A program made the translations under genes and the position numbers. DNA of 9,218 nt from positions 1 to 9,218 of the forward strand of contig DYBS01000077.1 of assembly GCA_019418525.1 (NCBI GenBank), in the 5' to 3' direction. The notes under the pieces were generated by a model. The model had not been told where the DNA came from. It worked only from the letters and a program-made list of their open reading frames with translations, and did not search any database. Numbering within the stretch: position 1 is the stretch's first letter; each line of letters starts with the position of its first letter. This document shows positions 6,206 through 9,218 of the stretch, in pieces. The stretch is from Clostridiales bacterium. Lineage in GTDB: Bacteria; Bacillota; Clostridia; Oscillospirales; Oscillospiraceae.

Positions 6206-7144
6206 TCAAAGTTCCGCTTCCGGCTCATAGAGATAGAGCACCGGCTCCTCCACCCGGCAACACGCCAAATCCCCGTACCTGGGGCCGAACATCCGCCGGA
6301 GTTGCTCCCTGGTCTCCGCCCAGGCCCGACGGTAGATCGCCCGCGGGATGTGTTGATAGCGGTTGAAGCCGTTCTCCTCCAGCCGCCGGAGCCGTTCCCA
6401 GAGTCGCTCCGTGCGCTCTGCCGGAGGACCGGCGCTCAGGCAGACCGGCGGCCGAAAATAGGGATATTGCTCTCCCTCTCCCGTCTCGCCGAACCAGACC
6501 TGGCTCCAGCCCCACCGGGTCAGAGCGTCTTCAAAGGCCGCAAAGAGCATCCGCTCGGCCTTCTGAAACTCCCCAGACTTCTCCTCTACCGTACGCCGTC
6601 CATAGAGGACCATGTGTCCGCCGGGACACAGCACCCGCGCCGCCTCCTGTAGGGCCAGTTCGGGCCGGTCCAGCATGGGAAAGATGCTGTTGAGCAGCAC
6701 CACAGCCGCGCTCCCATCCGCCACATTCAGGTGGTAGGCGTCCATCCGGGCGCAGAAAATCTTTTCCTTCACCCCGGCGGCCACGCTGCGTGCCCGCAGT
6801 GTCCACAGCGCGGTGTTGGAAATGTCCACCGCCAGCGTGTGCGCCCCTGCCGCGGCCAGCTGGAGAGGCACCTGGCCATAGCCCGTGCCCACGTCCACAC
6901 ACCACGCCTCCGGCTCCAGCAGCTCCGCCAGCCGGGCCGAGCAGATGGGATAGTAGTACGGAGTGGCGCTGGCCCGGCCCCAGCTTCCATACCCCAGATA
7001 ATGGGGCCCCGGCCCGGTGAGGTGGGCGCTGGGCTGCCGGGTAAACTGGTAGACTCCCCCCTCGCAGGGCACAGACCAGCCACAGCCGCACCGCGGAAAA
7101 GTTTCCATTACCTCGCCGCAGTGGGGACAGATCAGGGTGAGCAC
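6206..7144 (-). CDS. SAM-dependent class I methyltransferase with N-terminal zinc ribbon
   Basis: This 312-residue protein starts VLTLICPHCG. Residues C6, C9, C19 and C21 form a small zinc ribbon ending in a GGVYQF segment, a layout common in Trm112/RlmA-like N-terminal modules. A Rossmann methyltransferase domain follows, with motif I VDVGTGYGQ at about 83-91, motif II acidic D107 in AVDIS, and an LNSIFPMLDRPE motif-IV-like region before an ARVLCPGGHMVLYG strand. The likely start is GTG at 7144, with GGAGG 7 bases upstream. It overlaps the preceding UroD-like gene by 13 bases, so coupled translation is likely. The C-terminal ~110 residues (Arg-rich, with many aromatics) resemble nothing I can name. 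It probably methylates a small molecule or RNA; its place between three UroD/MtaA-like genes suggests a role in the same methyl-transfer pathway. Confidence 0.8.
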   Translation of the reverse strand: MLTLICPHCGEVMETFPRCGCGWSVPCEGGVYQFTRQPSAHLTGPGPHYLGYGSWGRASATPYYYPICSARLAELLEPEAWCVDVGTGYGQVPLQLAAAGAHTLAVDISNTALWTLRARSVAAGVKEKIFCARMDAYHLNVADGSAAVVLLNSIFPMLDRPELALQEAARVLCPGGHMVLYGRRTVEEKSGEFQKAERMLFAAFEDALTRWGWSQVWFGETGEGEQYPYFRPPVCLSAGPPAERTERLWERLRRLEENGFNRYQHIPRAIYRRAWAETREQLRRMFGPRYGDLACCRVEEPVLYLYEPEAEL

Positions 7145-8130
7145 TTCTCCCCCTCCTTTGCTCCGCACGGGCTGGCAAAAAGCGCCGCGATATTCTCATA
7201 GGGCGTCTGGGCGTTGATTCCGCCCCCCGAGCTGATGATCACATTGGGGGCCCCGGCGATATCCCGGTGGAGCTGCTCCACCGCCCGCTCCACCTCCGCC
7301 CGGGTGCCCTCCAGAAGCAGAAAGGCATCGATATCCCCCAGCAGCACCACATGCTCCGGCACGGTCGCCAGCGCCCGGGTCATCCCCACCGGGGCGTCCA
7401 GGCTCAGGCACTGGGCGCCGGTGGCCACCAGGTCGTTCAGTAAGTAAGTCGTGTCCCCCGGGATGTGGAGAAATCCCGCCGGGGCCTCCGGCGTAAAGAG
7501 GGCGCGCAGACAGGGCAGCACGAAGGTGCGGAAGTGCTGAGGAGAGATGAGCACCGCCATCGGTTCAGCCACCCACAGGAAGTCTCCCCCGGCCTCCGCT
7601 CCGGCCCGGTGCCAGTCCACCAGGATCTCCGTGATGCCCGCGAGCACCCTGTGCACCAGCTCCGGCTGCTCCACCATGCCCACCAGCAGCTCCTCCGCCC
7701 CCATCAGGTACCCCGCCAGGGTCAGCGGGCCAAAGGTCCCCAGAGCGATGGGCTTGGTGCATAGCTCCTTGCCCCGGCGCAGAGCGGCCAGGTGGCGAAG
7801 AAGCACCTCCGGTTCCCGGGGCGCCCGGGCAAAAAAGGCCTCCGCCTTCTCCAGTGTGGAGAGCTGACCGGAGGGGATGTAACGGCTGCCGTCCCACAGC
7901 GTATCGGTGCTGATCCCCAGCCCCTCCAGCATGTCCAGGGTGGGGATGGTGATGTTGTTCAGGTCATAGCCCAGTGTGTGGCACTGCCAGGCCATACTTT
8001 GGGCGGCGCACTCCTCCCAGCTCAGGACGGCCCGGTGTTCCTCCCACCAGGCCTGGCCCAGAGCCCCGGCCCCAATGGGGTAAACCAGTCGCCGGCCCTG
8101 GGCACACACATAGGCCATCAGGTCCCGCAT
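7132..8130 (-). CDS. UroD/MtaA-family protein lacking both zinc cysteines
   Basis: This is a 332-residue protein of the uroporphyrinogen decarboxylase / MtaA fold. Recognisable segments: RLVYPIG near the N-terminus, GPLTLAGYLMG in mid-protein, AEPMAVLISPQHFRTFVLP (the strand and helix that usually read D/P...SPxxFxxF), LSLDAPVG and LLGDIDAF. In MtaA-type methyltransferases an H-x-C and a later Cys hold zinc. Here the first site reads H222-I-P224-G (HIPGDT) and the second reads SSGGG with G303 at the cysteine position, so only the histidine remains. A canonical zinc-activated thiol mechanism is therefore unlikely. It may be a decarboxylase-like enzyme, use another nucleophile, or be a structural partner of the upstream copy. 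The start at 8130 has AGGAG about 9 bases upstream and overlaps the upstream gene by 13 bases. Confidence 0.85.
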   Translation of the reverse strand: MRDLMAYVCAQGRRLVYPIGAGALGQAWWEEHRAVLSWEECAAQSMAWQCHTLGYDLNNITIPTLDMLEGLGISTDTLWDGSRYIPSGQLSTLEKAEAFFARAPREPEVLLRHLAALRRGKELCTKPIALGTFGPLTLAGYLMGAEELLVGMVEQPELVHRVLAGITEILVDWHRAGAEAGGDFLWVAEPMAVLISPQHFRTFVLPCLRALFTPEAPAGFLHIPGDTTYLLNDLVATGAQCLSLDAPVGMTRALATVPEHVVLLGDIDAFLLLEGTRAEVERAVEQLHRDIAGAPNVIISSGGGINAQTPYENIAALFASPCGAKEGEKCSP

Positions 8131-9173
8131 CGTCCCACGCTCCTCTCTTCCTCATAGTCCGCCGCCCGACGCATCCGCCGCAGAAGGTTGAGCGGCGCAT
8201 TGGGCGGATATTCACATCCCGTGGACAACAGATAGCCGCCACGCCGCCCCAGCAGACGCACTTGTGTCCGGCAGACGTCCTCCCACTCCTCCGGCTGGGC
8301 CAGCAGGGCCAGCACCGGGTCCACACACCCCATCAGAGCTACCGTCCGGTACCGCAGGCGGCACTCCACCAGATTGGAGCAGTCCTCCGGGGGATATTGC
8401 AGGGAGATCCCCTGAGGGTGCATGGATGCCAGCTGCTCCTTCAGGTAGCTGTCCCGACCGCAGTTGTGGAGAACCAGGCTCCTGCCCTGCCGCCGGACCG
8501 ACTGAGCCAGCTCGGCGAGGGCAGGGCGCTCCACCGCGCTCCACAGCTCCTTGGAGATGAGGGAGCGTGAGGCATAGAGGGTGTCCAGCAAAATGCCGTC
8601 GCTGCCCACGTCCAAAAGGCGGCGGATATACTGCTCCAGAGTACAGGTGATGGGCTCCATGGCCCGGATAATGGCCGGAAGCTGGTCGTACACCTCGGTG
8701 AGCAGGTCGGTCTGGCCCCGCAGCATAGTCAGCACCCCCAGTGGACTGGAAACCATGGGGAAGATTGGAATATCCGGCCCCAGGTGGAGCCGCAGGCGGC
8801 GGCAGACCTCCACTGCCATGTCCATCCGCTCCGCCCGCAGCCAGCTAGCCGGGCGGATACGGGCATAGTCCTCCGGCTCCCGCAGCGCCCGGGCGTGTAC
8901 ATCAGGGTGGGCGGTCCCCTCCCGGGGATAGATCAGGCGCTGGCCCCAGGCGGCACACTCCACCGACAGGTCGATGACGAACATGGCTGCATCCAGTCGG
9001 TAGCGCCGCACCGTCTTGGCTAAAGCCAGAGCACACAGCTCTGCATTGGTGGACCAGGCCCGGTAGGTCACACCCAGGATCTGCCGGGTGGCGCCTCCAA
9101 GGATGGGACACACCGGAACCCGGTCAGGCCGCCCTCCCTCCAGGGCGGTCATCACCCGCTCGGCCCTGGTCAT
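8118..9173 (-). CDS. UroD/MtaA-family methyltransferase, zinc site intact
   Basis: This 351-residue protein begins MTRAERVMTALEGGRPDRVPV, the standard opening of the family (R-x-R-V...AL-x-G..PDRVP). The catalytic zinc ligands of MtaA-type cobamide methyltransferases are present: H236-x-C238 in LHNCGRD and C320 in LLSTGCEYPPNAP. Between them, LMGCVDPVLAL matches the G-x-D/V segment lining the barrel. Members of this branch move methyl groups between a corrinoid protein and a thiol or other acceptor; true UroD (haem synthesis) lacks this zinc site, so haem synthesis is unlikely. The start ATG overlaps the upstream stop as ATGA and has GGAGG about 9 bases before it. It is the first complete gene of a tightly packed block. 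The corrinoid protein partner is not in the window but may lie upstream. Confidence 0.9.
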   Translation of the reverse strand: MTRAERVMTALEGGRPDRVPVCPILGGATRQILGVTYRAWSTNAELCALALAKTVRRYRLDAAMFVIDLSVECAAWGQRLIYPREGTAHPDVHARALREPEDYARIRPASWLRAERMDMAVEVCRRLRLHLGPDIPIFPMVSSPLGVLTMLRGQTDLLTEVYDQLPAIIRAMEPITCTLEQYIRRLLDVGSDGILLDTLYASRSLISKELWSAVERPALAELAQSVRRQGRSLVLHNCGRDSYLKEQLASMHPQGISLQYPPEDCSNLVECRLRYRTVALMGCVDPVLALLAQPEEWEDVCRTQVRLLGRRGGYLLSTGCEYPPNAPLNLLRRMRRAADYEEERSVGRCGT

Positions 9174-9218
9174 AGGCCGTTTCCTCCGTCGCGCAGCTCC
9201 CGGCAGTAGACCAGGGCC
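9170..9218 (-). CDS. C-terminal end of an unidentified upstream gene
   Basis: Fifteen codons (ALVYCRELRDGGNGL) end in a TGA that overlaps the next start codon as ATGA, a pattern typical of coupled genes. The frame is open to the window edge. The ribosome-binding site of the next gene lies inside this coding tail. The sequence is too short to assign a family; a corrinoid-binding protein would fit the neighbourhood but nothing here shows it. Confidence 0.5.
   Translation of the reverse strand, partial: ALVYCRELRDGGNGL

Noticed and set aside
6154..6228. ATG at 6228 as start of the short UroD-like gene
   Set aside because: It has no ribosome-binding site and overlaps the upstream stop; the TTG at 6153 has a good GGAGG site and leads directly to plausible family sequence.
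5578..6366. 262-residue plus-strand open frame
   Set aside because: It is antisense to the short UroD-like gene and the methyltransferase end; compositionally biased and without recognisable motifs.
1..9218. CRISPR array, tRNA or rRNA gene, insertion sequence
   Set aside because: No regularly spaced repeats, no cloverleaf or rRNA-like stretch and no transposase motif were seen on reading both strands; faint matches cannot be excluded without a search tool.

Overview
The window is GC-rich, densely coded DNA. A SpoVT-type sporulation regulator, strong AGGAGG-like ribosome-binding sites and a large serine recombinase point to an endospore-forming, high-GC member of the Clostridia (an Oscillospirales-like gut Firmicute is my best guess; this is inference). 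No rRNA, tRNA or CRISPR array was seen.

Left part (1-1705, plus strand). The first gene enters from outside the window. It is the C-terminal two thirds of a large serine recombinase: recombinase domain, four-Cys zinc ribbon and coiled coil. In the same frame it then becomes the last ~150 residues of SpoVT. The resident spoVT gene therefore appears to be split near codon 28 by an integrated element. The element lies to the left, and its recombinase gene sits at the right end and reads through the attachment site into the spoVT 3' portion. This resembles developmental interruptions such as skin in sigK, but excision is not shown here. A strong hairpin terminator follows (1668-1705).

Right part (1711 to the window end, minus strand). 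A 73-residue two-helix membrane protein (1711-1932) lies beside a second hairpin (1959-1992). Upstream of that is a compact block, probably one operon, transcribed from beyond 9218 down to 2007. In transcription order it holds: the tail of an unidentified gene; a UroD/MtaA-family protein with an intact H-x-C...C zinc site; a second family member lacking both cysteines; a SAM methyltransferase with an N-terminal zinc ribbon; a third, shorter UroD/MtaA-like protein with a frameshift; a PHP-domain metal-dependent hydrolase; a fused two-domain ABC permease; and its ATPase, frameshifted near the C-terminus. Four junctions overlap (9170-9173, 8118-8130, 7132-7144, 3024-3034) and the other gaps are 52, 26 and 15 bases.

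Working model (inference). The ABC importer brings in a small anionic or metal-complexed compound, the PHP enzyme may hydrolyse a phosphoester, and the UroD/MtaA-like proteins with the SAM enzyme carry out methyl transfer, possibly corrinoid dependent. No substrate-binding protein or corrinoid protein lies inside the window; both would be expected upstream of 9218. Two genes of the block carry a frameshift of the same polarity (equivalent to one missing base). That could be mutation or consensus error.
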